A stretch of 64,000 nt of DNA from Bizionia paragorgiae (GTDB lineage Bacteria > Bacteroidota > Bacteroidia > Flavobacteriales > Flavobacteriaceae), in contig NZ_FNQK01000002.1 of NCBI RefSeq assembly GCF_900107625.1, positions 186,001 to 250,000 on the forward strand, in the 5' to 3' direction. The notes beneath the pieces were generated by a model, which worked only from the letters and a program-made list of their open reading frames with translations, searched no databases and was not told where the DNA came from. A program made the translations under genes and the position numbers. Positions 1 to 8,409 of this stretch are shown here, one piece after another (the first letter of the stretch is position 1; every line of letters begins with the position of its first letter).

Positions 1-284
1 ATAACGACTTCTAAACAACTATATATCTATCCGTTTAATTAGAAAATGCCATTAATAGCAAATATAAAAGAAACGGCTTATACTCGTATTATAAAGTTAA
101 AATATGTTTATGCTGATAATACATAGCATTTTCATTGGCTTGAGTCGCATAAAAAAAATGCACGTTCATGATGTGCTTTCTTCCGACCAATTAAATTGCT
201 TCCACCAGATGTGGTGATAATTTTTAGACAGTAAAGGGGCTAAGGTCCTTCCCTATTCATATTTTAAAACACTATTACATGTAG
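1..284. other. Non-coding end of polysaccharide locus
   Basis: AT-rich stretch downstream of the priming transferase gene. The longest frame beginning with ATG is only 26 codons (46-126, plus) and resembles nothing recognised. No hairpin with a T-tract or promoter octamer was found. It could hold decayed coding sequence from a gene off the left edge, but nothing supports a specific call. Confidence 0.4.
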
Positions 285-1637
285 TTAATAGGCTTTTTCT
301 TCACCTTTAAAAGCATTAATAATGGTCTGAATAATAATTTTCAAATCCATTAACAACGTCCAGTTTTCTACATAAAAAATATCAAAACGAACGCGATTAA
401 TAATATCCTTGTCTGATTCTATTTCTCCTCTATAACCACTCACTTGAGCTAAGCCTGTAATACCTGGTTTCACCAAATGACGTACCATAAACTTATCCAC
501 TTTTTTTGAATACATAGTGGTATGACTAATCATATGTGGTCGAGGTCCTACAACCGACATATCGCCAATAAACACATTAAAAAACTGAGGTAGCTCGTCG
601 ATACTCGTTTTTCTAATAAACTTTCCGACTCGGGTAATCCGTGTGTCATTTTTTGAGGCCTGTTTAAGGTGAGCATTTTTATTTACTGTCATAGAACGGA
701 ACTTATAGCAACCAAAGACCGAGCGACTAAACCCACTTCTTTCTTGTTTAAAAAAAACTGGGCCTTTCGATTCCATTTTAATCAATAAAACAATAATAGG
801 TGTTAACCATGATAAGACTAAAATAATGACTAGTGCAGAAAACATAATATCGAACACCCGCTTAATAAACAGGTTTACAGGCTCGTCTAAGGGAATTTCA
901 CGCAGGGATAAAACCGGGATAAAATCGTAATGTTCGTACTTTAACTTTTTTGAAAACACCTCTTTACTATCAGGAATAAACTTAAGTTCTCGTAAATTAT
1001 TATCCGCAAAGTTGATTAATTTGTTAATCTCGGTATTGGATAGTTCTGAAACCGAAAAGTAAATATTATCAATTTTATGTTCTAAAATATATTTGAAGCA
1101 AGACTCTAAGGAAAACGAATCGGTTTTGGTATTAAACTGCTTTTTTACGTCATACCCCAAATAGGTTCGCGTTTTAAAAACTTTTATAAGTTGATTCATC
1201 TTACTATTCTTTCCAATAAAAACGACATTACGTATGTTTCCTTTAAAAACGGAACGGTATTTTAATAGGAGTAAAAAGGTTAAAGTTTTAAACACAAAAA
1301 CCAAGACAAAACTACTTATAAAATAATATATTAAGTGCTGCCGACAAAGACTTGGTTGCTGGTTGAATCCAATAAAAGCATATATAATTATGGCGTAAAA
1401 CCCCATCTGTATAAAAACAAGACGAATAATCCGATACACACCTGTATGTCTTTGCACATTATAGAATCCGGTTTTGGCAGCGATTAAAAACCAAGAGAAT
1501 ACACTATACCCAATAAAAATATAGAGGTTAGTTATATAAATTGGAAATACGAAAAGAGTCGATATTATTATTACAATATCAATCGTACTCACTATTGGTT
1601 TTATAAAACCTGAAAAACGATGTTGTCTGTATCTCAC
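285..1637 (-). CDS. Priming polyprenyl-phosphate sugar-1-phosphate transferase
   Basis: Starts repeat-unit assembly by moving a sugar-1-phosphate from a nucleotide sugar to undecaprenyl phosphate at the inner membrane. The 450-residue protein has the full WcaJ/WbaP-type plan: about four N-terminal membrane helices (residues 15-125), a soluble Rossmann-like middle domain (about 130-245), another membrane segment near 260-285, and a C-terminal bacterial sugar transferase domain. That domain shows the family motifs FKQERSG, CYKFRSM, IDELPQFFNV and GDMSVVGPRP. It is the last gene of the locus and is separated from the WecG-type gene by 351 bp containing a possible promoter of its own. Sugar specificity (Glc, Gal or a HexNAc) cannot be read from the sequence. 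Confidence 0.93.
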   Translation of the reverse strand: MRYRQHRFSGFIKPIVSTIDIVIIISTLFVFPIYITNLYIFIGYSVFSWFLIAAKTGFYNVQRHTGVYRIIRLVFIQMGFYAIIIYAFIGFNQQPSLCRQHLIYYFISSFVLVFVFKTLTFLLLLKYRSVFKGNIRNVVFIGKNSKMNQLIKVFKTRTYLGYDVKKQFNTKTDSFSLESCFKYILEHKIDNIYFSVSELSNTEINKLINFADNNLRELKFIPDSKEVFSKKLKYEHYDFIPVLSLREIPLDEPVNLFIKRVFDIMFSALVIILVLSWLTPIIVLLIKMESKGPVFFKQERSGFSRSVFGCYKFRSMTVNKNAHLKQASKNDTRITRVGKFIRKTSIDELPQFFNVFIGDMSVVGPRPHMISHTTMYSKKVDKFMVRHLVKPGITGLAQVSGYRGEIESDKDIINRVRFDIFYVENWTLLMDLKIIIQTIINAFKGEEKAY

Positions 1638-1988
1638 TAATTTATTACCAGTTCTATTACACTATTGATCAGAAACAAAATTCATGTGTCACGCACAATT
1701 AAAATTATTAAATAAAATTCAGTCGTTATTGGTCCATTTTAATACAAGCAATATATACTACTTATGGAATCTGGATAATAAGAAAGTAAGTTTATCTAAA
1801 GTATAACTCGGCTAGAAATTAGCCGTTTGTTTTAATAGCGCTTTTATGTTTGCTTATTCTTCTAGCATAACAAAGATAGTAAACTAATCATAAAATCGAG
1901 ATGATTTTAATTATTGCAGACGCCGTAAAATAGTAATTGAACCTTACCGCCTCAAATGCCTCTGAAAAAGTTACCTGAGCGCGTAAGT
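1638..1988 (-). other. Leader region of priming transferase gene
   Basis: A 351-bp gap between the WecG-type gene and the priming transferase gene. It holds a minus-strand TATCTTTG octamer at 1871-1878 and a perfect 6-bp hairpin (CGGCTA/TAGCCG, 1809-1825). If the octamer is used, the transcript has a leader of about 225 nt containing the hairpin. No T-tract follows the hairpin on the minus strand, so it is not an obvious terminator there. No convincing gene is present. Confidence 0.45.
1871..1878 (-). promoter_or_regulatory. Candidate -7 box for priming transferase gene
   Basis: Reads TATCTTTG on the minus strand, matching the Bacteroidota -7 consensus TAnnTTTG. No TTG element was found at the usual distance upstream, so it rests on one motif. 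Confidence 0.4.
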
Positions 1989-2732
1989 TTAGTATTTACT
2001 TTTTCGTTTTTCGTTAATTACCAAACCGATGAATTTACTATTTCCTACCAAGTAGCGTTTCCACATTCTTTGAGGTTCTTGAGAAAAACGATAAAACCAT
2101 TCTAATCCAGATTTTTGCATCCATTTTGGCGCGCGTTTTACTTTACCAGAAACCACATCAAAACTGCCACCAACTCCCATAATAAAATTGACATTTTTAA
2201 GTAATGCTCTATTAGTGAATAAAAAATTCTCTTTTGTAGGAGAGTTTATTGCGACAAATAACATATTTGCACCACTATTTGCTATTTCTCGTGCTATATC
2301 TTGTTCTTCTTCCTTTTTAAAATAGCCATTTCTATACCCTGCGATAATATCTGGTGAATAGGCCTCAGAATAGTTGTTAACTACGGCTTGCACCACCTCT
2401 TCCTTGGCTCCGAAGAAAAAGACTTTATATTTTTTATTATGAGCTAATTCGACCAAGTTCACCATAAGATCGATACCCGCTACACGCTCTTTTAGGGGTT
2501 TACCGAGTATTTTAGAAGCCCACACTACGGCTTGGCCATCTGCATTAATTAGATCACTCTCATTAACACTTTGACGCAATTGTAAATCGGATTGCAGAGC
2601 CACTATTTTACCTGCATTGACAACAACATGATGAAGCTGCCCCCCTTTACTAATGGTATTATCTACAATAGCCAAAGTTTCTTGCATCGATAAGTTATGG
2701 ATGTGCGTGTTAAGTATACTGATTTTGTTCAT
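1989..2732 (-). CDS. WecG/TagA/CpsF family glycosyltransferase
   Basis: Predicted GT26 enzyme adding the second sugar to the lipid-linked precursor on the cytoplasmic face. The 247 residues cover the whole family length. Typical signatures are NADGQAVVW near residue 65, GVGGSFDVVSGK near 188 and the basic C-terminal WFYRFSQEPQRMWKRY. Relatives transfer ManNAcA (WecG) or ManNAc (TagA), which fits wecB and wecC upstream in the same locus. The ATG lies 23 nt inside the end of the preceding Wzy-like gene, indicating translational coupling. Donor identity is an inference from context. Confidence 0.92.
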   Translation of the reverse strand: MNKISILNTHIHNLSMQETLAIVDNTISKGGQLHHVVVNAGKIVALQSDLQLRQSVNESDLINADGQAVVWASKILGKPLKERVAGIDLMVNLVELAHNKKYKVFFFGAKEEVVQAVVNNYSEAYSPDIIAGYRNGYFKKEEEQDIAREIANSGANMLFVAINSPTKENFLFTNRALLKNVNFIMGVGGSFDVVSGKVKRAPKWMQKSGLEWFYRFSQEPQRMWKRYLVGNSKFIGLVINEKRKSKY

Positions 2733-3852
2733 TACGCTTAAGGTATTCTCTTAAAATTACTAAATAGATAGCAATTGAAGGATAACTAAAAAAATTACCT
2801 GCCAAAAGTACAATAATGAATAGCAACGAAAGCAGCACAGCGCTATGTATTTCCATTTTAAAACCTAAAAAAGCCTTAAAAAACAGATAGTAATAAAGGC
2901 CACCTCCAACTAATCCAAAAAAATAAAACACATCGATAAATTCAATTTGAGACTTTGTAGTTAAATCTGAAACACCACCAAACATATAATTAAGTGTAGA
3001 CCAATGTTCTTTAATATAGGGTAGAGTTCTTTCTAAAAACAATTCATCTCTGTAAGACATAAGCGAAGATAGCAACCCATCTTTCTGCCTAATTTCATTA
3101 AATATACCGAACTTAAAGAAAAAAACATACACTGCAAACACGGATAAACCAATTATGCTACTAGCGATTAGCTTTCTATTAATTTTAGTATATTTAAAAA
3201 AATAAACGGTAAGAAAACAGCCTAAAAACAAGTAAGAAACCTTAGTCCCTACACAAAACATAGACCCTATAATTATTAAATTAGGGATGTTTTTAAAAAC
3301 ATCCTCCTTATACTTCGCTAACAAATAAATTAATGTTAGAGCATACACGTAGGAGCTTGTAGCAGAAGAAACAAAAAGCCCGTTAAAACCAAATCTAGAA
3401 CCCAGATAGGTATTAAAGATTTTAATATCGAAAAGTAAACCACAAAAAACGACTAGTGCATTGCACAGCATAATAAACTCGAAAACCAAAAAGAGCTTAT
3501 CCTTGTGATTTTTTGACAAATGATAACTATTAAAAAACAGCAATAATAGTATAGGATATAACAGTTTAGCAAAAGCAATTAAGGCGTCTTTACTAACACT
3601 TCGTGATAAAGCTAATTGTCCTATAAAAAAACTAACAGAAAGCAGACCTATAAACGCAAGAGACCTAGGTTGGTTTAGTACAAGGTAAAGGCCTAAGCCC
3701 AACAAAAGAATACCTTTTGATATTTGTAATAATCCTGGAGTTTCTCCTGTGGAATAAAGAACCACTTTAAAGTAGCCCTCTGTTATATATAACAGAACCA
3801 ATAAAAGGACGGCAAAATTGAGATTTCGATATTTAGTTTTAATTAATGTCAT
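2710..3852 (-). CDS. Wzy-like polysaccharide polymerase, copy 1
   Basis: Polytopic membrane protein (about 380 residues, at least ten hydrophobic segments), probably a polymerase joining repeat units at the periplasmic face. No close family motif is visible, but it shares patterns with the protein at 9650-10864: RFGFNGLFVS versus RFGYDGLILA near the middle, and a C-terminal block of the form GG..........E-FIDVF-FFGL. I place the start at ATG 3852; an upstream TTG at 3870 would lengthen it by six residues. ATG 3852 overlaps the stop of the preceding gene as TAATG. An O-antigen ligase role is the main alternative. Confidence 0.75.
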   Translation of the reverse strand: MTLIKTKYRNLNFAVLLLVLLYITEGYFKVVLYSTGETPGLLQISKGILLLGLGLYLVLNQPRSLAFIGLLSVSFFIGQLALSRSVSKDALIAFAKLLYPILLLLFFNSYHLSKNHKDKLFLVFEFIMLCNALVVFCGLLFDIKIFNTYLGSRFGFNGLFVSSATSSYVYALTLIYLLAKYKEDVFKNIPNLIIIGSMFCVGTKVSYLFLGCFLTVYFFKYTKINRKLIASSIIGLSVFAVYVFFFKFGIFNEIRQKDGLLSSLMSYRDELFLERTLPYIKEHWSTLNYMFGGVSDLTTKSQIEFIDVFYFFGLVGGGLYYYLFFKAFLGFKMEIHSAVLLSLLFIIVLLAGNFFSYPSIAIYLVILREYLKRNEQNQYT

Positions 3853-5678
3853 TAAAAATTCTTGAACCAATAGTAAAAATTTAATAAAAGAAATATTTCT
3901 TTTTCTTTATTCTCGCCACGCTTATGCAATTTTACAACCTTTGCGACTTCTTCAACATTAAAATAAGTAGAAAACTTAGAATTCTTATTGGTTAATAATT
4001 CTAATATTTCGTTATTATGTGTTTCGAACCACTGTTTTGTTGGTGACTTAAACGCTTTCTTCTTCCTATTAATAATTTCTGGCGGAAGTATTTTTTTAGC
4101 TAAGGCTTTATGTATAATTTTTGTTTTTCCAAACTTCACTTTAAAGTCGTGAGGCAGAGACTCAATAAATGCAATTAATTCTAAGTCTAAGATTGGAACT
4201 CTAGCTTCTATAGAATGGTGCATTGTTATTTTATCTGTATACAATAGCAAATCATCTGCTAAATTTAGTCTTAAGTCTATGCTTAAATTTTTATCTAATG
4301 CTCTTTTTTCTACATCAAAGCCCAAAGAATCGATAACGTTATCGATACGCTCTTTAGCATATGTTTCTTTTTCATTTATTAGCTTTTTAATGGCAACATT
4401 ATCAAATAAAGTATAAGACTCTAATACGCGATCTAAAAAAGCATTAAATTTCATCGCATTGGCTCCTCTTCTAAGAATTTCATTTTTAGAATTTTTAAAA
4501 ACTGAAGAAATTAAAGGCCTAATCACTTTAGGAGTTTTAGTTAATAACACTTCAAGTTGATATCTATTATAGCCTCCCAAGGGCTCATCGGCTCCTTGAC
4601 CGGTTAACACAACTGTTACGTGTTCTTTAGCTAATTCTGAAAGATAGTACATTGGTATAATTGACGTTGTTCCTAAAGGCTCTTCAACAATTTTTACAGA
4701 TTTTTCTATTAATGACAGAAAATCGTCGAATGATATCTTTTTATAGTAATGCTCTAACCCCAAACATTTAGCAGTATATTTTGCAGCCTCAATCTCATCA
4801 GAATCATCTTCTGTACTGAAACCTACAGTAAATGCCTTCAGAGGCTTCGCTGAGTGTTTTTGAGCATAATAAGCCACCATTGCCGAATCGACTCCGCCAC
4901 TTAATAAAACCCCCAACTCTACATCTGATAAAAGTTGTCTTTTAACAGCTCTTTCAAAATAAAACTCATAGTCCTCTAGCGCTTTTTCAAATGAAATATT
5001 TTGAGTTTTTGGAACTCTAGAAGCGAAATATTCTTTTGAATATTTAAATACTTTATCAGAAAAATCTATAGTTATTAACGTCCCAGGAGATACTTTTTCT
5101 ACTTTAGAGAATAAAGTGTCTGGTGATGGAGAATACCGCAACTTTAAAGTTTCGGCAATAACTTTTTTATTTATTTCTAAATTAGGACAACGATTAAGGA
5201 TTGGTTTAATTTCTGAAGAAAAAATACAGCTATTTTCTGTTTTATAAAAATATAACGGTTTAACACCAAACGGATCTCTGACTAAATGAATCTTAGATTT
5301 TTTTTTATCTAAAATTGCGAAAGCAAAGACGCCATTAAAGTCCTTGACGGACTCCATTCCATATTTGCTTATATAATTAATTATTGTTTCTGTATCTGAG
5401 GTCCCATTAAAAGTTATGTCTCTAAGTTTTTCTCTAAGTTCTAAATGATTATAAATTTCACCATTAAAGATAATTTCAAAATTATGACAATAAGAGGTCA
5501 TTGGCTGATGCCCTGCTTTTGAGAGGTCTACTATAGAGAGTCTTCTATGACCAAATGTGATGTTTTGATTTGAAAGATTAAACGTTTTAATTCCAAAATC
5601 ATCAGGTCCTCGATGTTCAATTAAGTTTAAGGTTTCCTCATTAAAATCTATATTAATGCTTCCCAATATACCACACAT
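3852..5678 (-). CDS. asnB: Asparagine synthase-like glutamine amidotransferase
   Basis: Class B asnB family protein of 608 residues: an N-terminal glutaminase domain beginning Met-Cys-Gly (Cys2 is the nucleophile once Met is removed), motifs RLSIVDLS and FNGEIYN, then a synthetase domain with the ATP-pyrophosphatase loop SGGVDS at 260-265. Housekeeping members make asparagine from aspartate and glutamine. Its position inside a polysaccharide operon, three bases from an acyltransferase gene, suggests that it amidates a uronic acid such as ManNAcA, as proposed for WbpS-type homologues in O-antigen loci. That role is inferred; both catalytic halves appear intact. Confidence 0.9.
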   Translation of the reverse strand: MCGILGSINIDFNEETLNLIEHRGPDDFGIKTFNLSNQNITFGHRRLSIVDLSKAGHQPMTSYCHNFEIIFNGEIYNHLELREKLRDITFNGTSDTETIINYISKYGMESVKDFNGVFAFAILDKKKSKIHLVRDPFGVKPLYFYKTENSCIFSSEIKPILNRCPNLEINKKVIAETLKLRYSPSPDTLFSKVEKVSPGTLITIDFSDKVFKYSKEYFASRVPKTQNISFEKALEDYEFYFERAVKRQLLSDVELGVLLSGGVDSAMVAYYAQKHSAKPLKAFTVGFSTEDDSDEIEAAKYTAKCLGLEHYYKKISFDDFLSLIEKSVKIVEEPLGTTSIIPMYYLSELAKEHVTVVLTGQGADEPLGGYNRYQLEVLLTKTPKVIRPLISSVFKNSKNEILRRGANAMKFNAFLDRVLESYTLFDNVAIKKLINEKETYAKERIDNVIDSLGFDVEKRALDKNLSIDLRLNLADDLLLYTDKITMHHSIEARVPILDLELIAFIESLPHDFKVKFGKTKIIHKALAKKILPPEIINRKKKAFKSPTKQWFETHNNEILELLTNKNSKFSTYFNVEEVAKVVKLHKRGENKEKEIFLLLNFYYWFKNF

Positions 5679-5681
5679 ACA

Positions 5682-6197
5682 CTATTTTCTTTTTCTTATT
5701 AATTTTGCGGGAACACCTCCAACTATTTCGAATTCACCGACATTCTTGGTTACAACAGATCCTGCTGCAACTATACTCCCTCGGCCTATGTTAACACCAG
5801 GTAAAATAATTACGTTTCTACCTATCCATACATCATTTTCTATAACGGGTATTTCATAACTAGTCTCCCCTTGTTTTATCATTGGAATATCTACTCTTTC
5901 AAAATTATGTGCCGATTTTAAAATAGTAACATATGGCGCAATCATAACAAAATCACCAATTTTAGCACCTTGAATATAAGCATGCTCGTTTATGTGACAA
6001 TGCTCCCCAATACTAACAGCATCTATATTCCCTATATAAATATTCGATTCAAAATAATTTTGAGGATTAGGTTTCATTATTTTTAAAACATTACAAACAT
6101 AACCACAGCGTATTCTATTAAAAATCATCGCGTATTTAGAATGTGGTAAATACTGAATTATACTATAATAAATAGCATACTTAATTTTGTTTAACAT
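5682..6197 (-). CDS. Left-handed beta-helix (hexapeptide) acyltransferase
   Basis: A 171-residue member of the LbetaH acyltransferase superfamily, probably O- or N-acetylating a sugar of the repeat unit with acetyl-CoA. Hexapeptide repeats run from about residue 55 to 160 (IGEHCHIN, IGDFVMIAPYVTI, IGRNVIILPGVNIGRGSIVAAGSVV), with the histidine of the SAHNF segment at the expected catalytic place and the common ending GVPAKLIRKR. The start overlaps the previous gene by 17 nt and the stop is 3 nt from asnB, so it belongs to the operon. Target sugar unknown. Confidence 0.88.
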   Translation of the reverse strand: MLNKIKYAIYYSIIQYLPHSKYAMIFNRIRCGYVCNVLKIMKPNPQNYFESNIYIGNIDAVSIGEHCHINEHAYIQGAKIGDFVMIAPYVTILKSAHNFERVDIPMIKQGETSYEIPVIENDVWIGRNVIILPGVNIGRGSIVAAGSVVTKNVGEFEIVGGVPAKLIRKRK

Positions 6198-7341
6198 AGT
6201 GGCTCAATTTAGATTCAGCGTATAAATAAGGCATAACGGCCCATCTTAGCGTATTTCTATTTATTCGTTTTCCTAAATAATTGATTTGCGAGTATATTTC
6301 TTCTCCTTTTATAAAATGACGTTTTACAGACTTATTAATTATTGTAGCAAATTTATAATCTTTAAGCAACAAAGCTAAATTTATCATTTCAGCGTTATCG
6401 TATAAATCCCATTTTATAATAGAGGGCTTATTAGACATTGAAAATCGTCTACATAAATCCGTCTCTGAGTCAAAAAACGCTGATTTAACATAAGCATAGC
6501 CATTGGCAACAACCTCGTCTCCATTATTTAAAGGCACATAGACCATTGTTTTAATTAGGTTTTTTAAAATAAAACATGAATGAAAACAATCAATAAATGA
6601 TCTATTATCTAACGGTGCATAAAACCACGATCCGTCTTTATTTTGATTGTTTTTTATAAAGTTATACATCTTCTGTATCTTATTCTTTATATAGCTGCTT
6701 TGTTCTGGGAGAAAATCAAGTAATAGTGCATAAGAATACATTGAATAAGATACAGCATTTACGATAATTCGATCTTTGAACGGGCCGTAAGATGTTGCTA
6801 ACTCACTTTCTGTTTCTAGCATTATCTTAATATCATCCTCTAAAAAAGCATAAACACTTAAAATAACTTTAAGTATAGCTTTATCATTAGAGATTTTATA
6901 ATACGCTATTAACGCCTCCAAGACATAGGGTGTATTAGTAGAAAAGGGAGTGTTTTTGGGGTATATTAAATCTTTAGCAACTGGTAATTTAATATTAATG
7001 CCCCAGCAATAATTTTTATAACCTTCTGTTCTATTTTCGACTAACCAATCTATATGTTGCTTTGCGACATTTAAGCAAACCGCTTCCTGACTATTCTTAT
7101 ATTCATTTAAAGAAATAAGTGCTGCAAATGCTCTAACCACAGGGTATTCCTGCTTTTCATAGAACAACCTTCTTCTTTGATTTAACATATCAAATAGTGT
7201 TGCAGAAACAGCTAAAACCCCACCAACATATCTGTTTTTATTAAATAGGTTTTTAATTTGAAACCCCAAACTGGTTTTCCAAATATCATAAGGATCATAG
7301 GTTTCCAAACTATCGGCATCCATACATTTGGAATTTATCAT
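6181..7341 (-). CDS. VpsJ-like polysaccharide biosynthesis protein
   Basis: A 386-residue soluble protein without signal peptide. It is largely alpha-helical with repeated helix pairs and aromatic motifs (NNQNKDGSWFYAP near 230, DCFHSCFILKNL near 250), a pattern seen in alpha/alpha-toroid enzymes. It resembles proteins labelled VpsJ in exopolysaccharide clusters, whose biochemical role is not established. The stop overlaps the acyltransferase start by 17 nt, and its start overlaps the preceding glycosyltransferase stop by 4 nt (ATGA), so it is translated with sugar-assembly enzymes. It could be a glycan-modifying lyase or hydrolase, or a scaffold. Confidence 0.6.
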   Translation of the reverse strand: MINSKCMDADSLETYDPYDIWKTSLGFQIKNLFNKNRYVGGVLAVSATLFDMLNQRRRLFYEKQEYPVVRAFAALISLNEYKNSQEAVCLNVAKQHIDWLVENRTEGYKNYCWGINIKLPVAKDLIYPKNTPFSTNTPYVLEALIAYYKISNDKAILKVILSVYAFLEDDIKIMLETESELATSYGPFKDRIIVNAVSYSMYSYALLLDFLPEQSSYIKNKIQKMYNFIKNNQNKDGSWFYAPLDNRSFIDCFHSCFILKNLIKTMVYVPLNNGDEVVANGYAYVKSAFFDSETDLCRRFSMSNKPSIIKWDLYDNAEMINLALLLKDYKFATIINKSVKRHFIKGEEIYSQINYLGKRINRNTLRWAVMPYLYAESKLSHYVKQN

Positions 7342-8387
7342 CCTAGAATTTGTTTATATTTATTAACGACAGCCTCCTTAGAATATTCTTTTAATATGGT
7401 TTCTCGGGGATTATAATTCTCTAAATTATTAACACAAATTATTAAATTATCTTCGAACGACTGGTAATCATCCTTCTCAAATAATTCGCCATTAATACCA
7501 GGAATAACATATTCTTTTATAGCAAAATCATTAGTGCCTAACACGGGAACACCACAAGACATAGCTTCAAGGCCAACCGATCCTAGACTTTCTCTTTTAG
7601 TAGGAAATACAAAGACATCAATAGCATTATAAAATATTGGCATGTCTTCTTTTTTCATCATTGAATGTTCAACAGTATTTTCAATAGACTTTAAAACCTT
7701 AGAATATCTCTCCTTATCCGCTCCATATTTAATATAGTGAAATTCAAGTACTACCTTCCGATTAAACTGTAAGTTTCTTGCATTATTCAAAAGCTCTATT
7801 ATTAAATCAAGACCTTTTTCCGCTGATAAATGAGAAGAAAACCCAATTTTCACTATAATATCATGACGTTCTTTAACTGAGTTTAAAGGCTTAAAAACAC
7901 CAACATCTACACCACCACTAGGTGATACAATAATAGCTTCTTTGTCCACTCCTAATTTTTCGGAAACATTATAAGCAAAATAGTTTGAAGGTGAAAAATG
8001 CAATGCCTTTTTGGGTACAAATGCATAAGATATTTTATTAAATACCCTCTTAAATTGGCCAACACTTTCAATATCATCACCATGCCAATGAATGATTACT
8101 TTATTTATTTTATTAAAATGAACTACTAATGGTAAAAATGAATGCGGGAAATTATTAATATAAACATAGTCGTAACCTTCATAGTTCTTAAAGGTCAATA
8201 AATTATAATAATAAGATAAATAACATTTTATTTTACCAGTTAATGAACTAAATGCCGATGACATAACCAATAGATCCACGTCAAAATTTGAAGCTATTAA
8301 ACACTCTTTTATAGATTTTATATAAGAAACATAATGTTTGTTTTTTTCTGAGGGATATCCATTATTGATTAATAAAATTTTTTTCAT
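7338..8387 (-). CDS. GT4 family glycosyltransferase
   Basis: GT-B fold retaining glycosyltransferase of 349 residues, expected to add a sugar to the lipid-linked intermediate in the cytoplasm. The N-terminal half has the acceptor-side HWHGDD segment (about 101-106). The C-terminal half shows the nucleotide-sugar site: FSSHLSAEKGLDLI near 183 and the E-x7-E signature within ESLGSVGLEAMSCGVPV near 265. It is one of only two non-priming glycosyltransferases in the locus. With dTDP-rhamnose genes present, rhamnose is a plausible donor, but this is inference. Confidence 0.9.
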   Translation of the reverse strand: MKKILLINNGYPSEKNKHYVSYIKSIKECLIASNFDVDLLVMSSAFSSLTGKIKCYLSYYYNLLTFKNYEGYDYVYINNFPHSFLPLVVHFNKINKVIIHWHGDDIESVGQFKRVFNKISYAFVPKKALHFSPSNYFAYNVSEKLGVDKEAIIVSPSGGVDVGVFKPLNSVKERHDIIVKIGFSSHLSAEKGLDLIIELLNNARNLQFNRKVVLEFHYIKYGADKERYSKVLKSIENTVEHSMMKKEDMPIFYNAIDVFVFPTKRESLGSVGLEAMSCGVPVLGTNDFAIKEYVIPGINGELFEKDDYQSFEDNLIICVNNLENYNPRETILKEYSKEAVVNKYKQILG

Positions 8388-8409
8388 AATTTATTTTTTA
8401 TGCAACGAC

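Noticed and set aside
46-126. 26-codon frame at the left edge as a small gene
   Set aside because: Too short, no promoter box, no conserved feature; equally likely by chance in AT-rich DNA.
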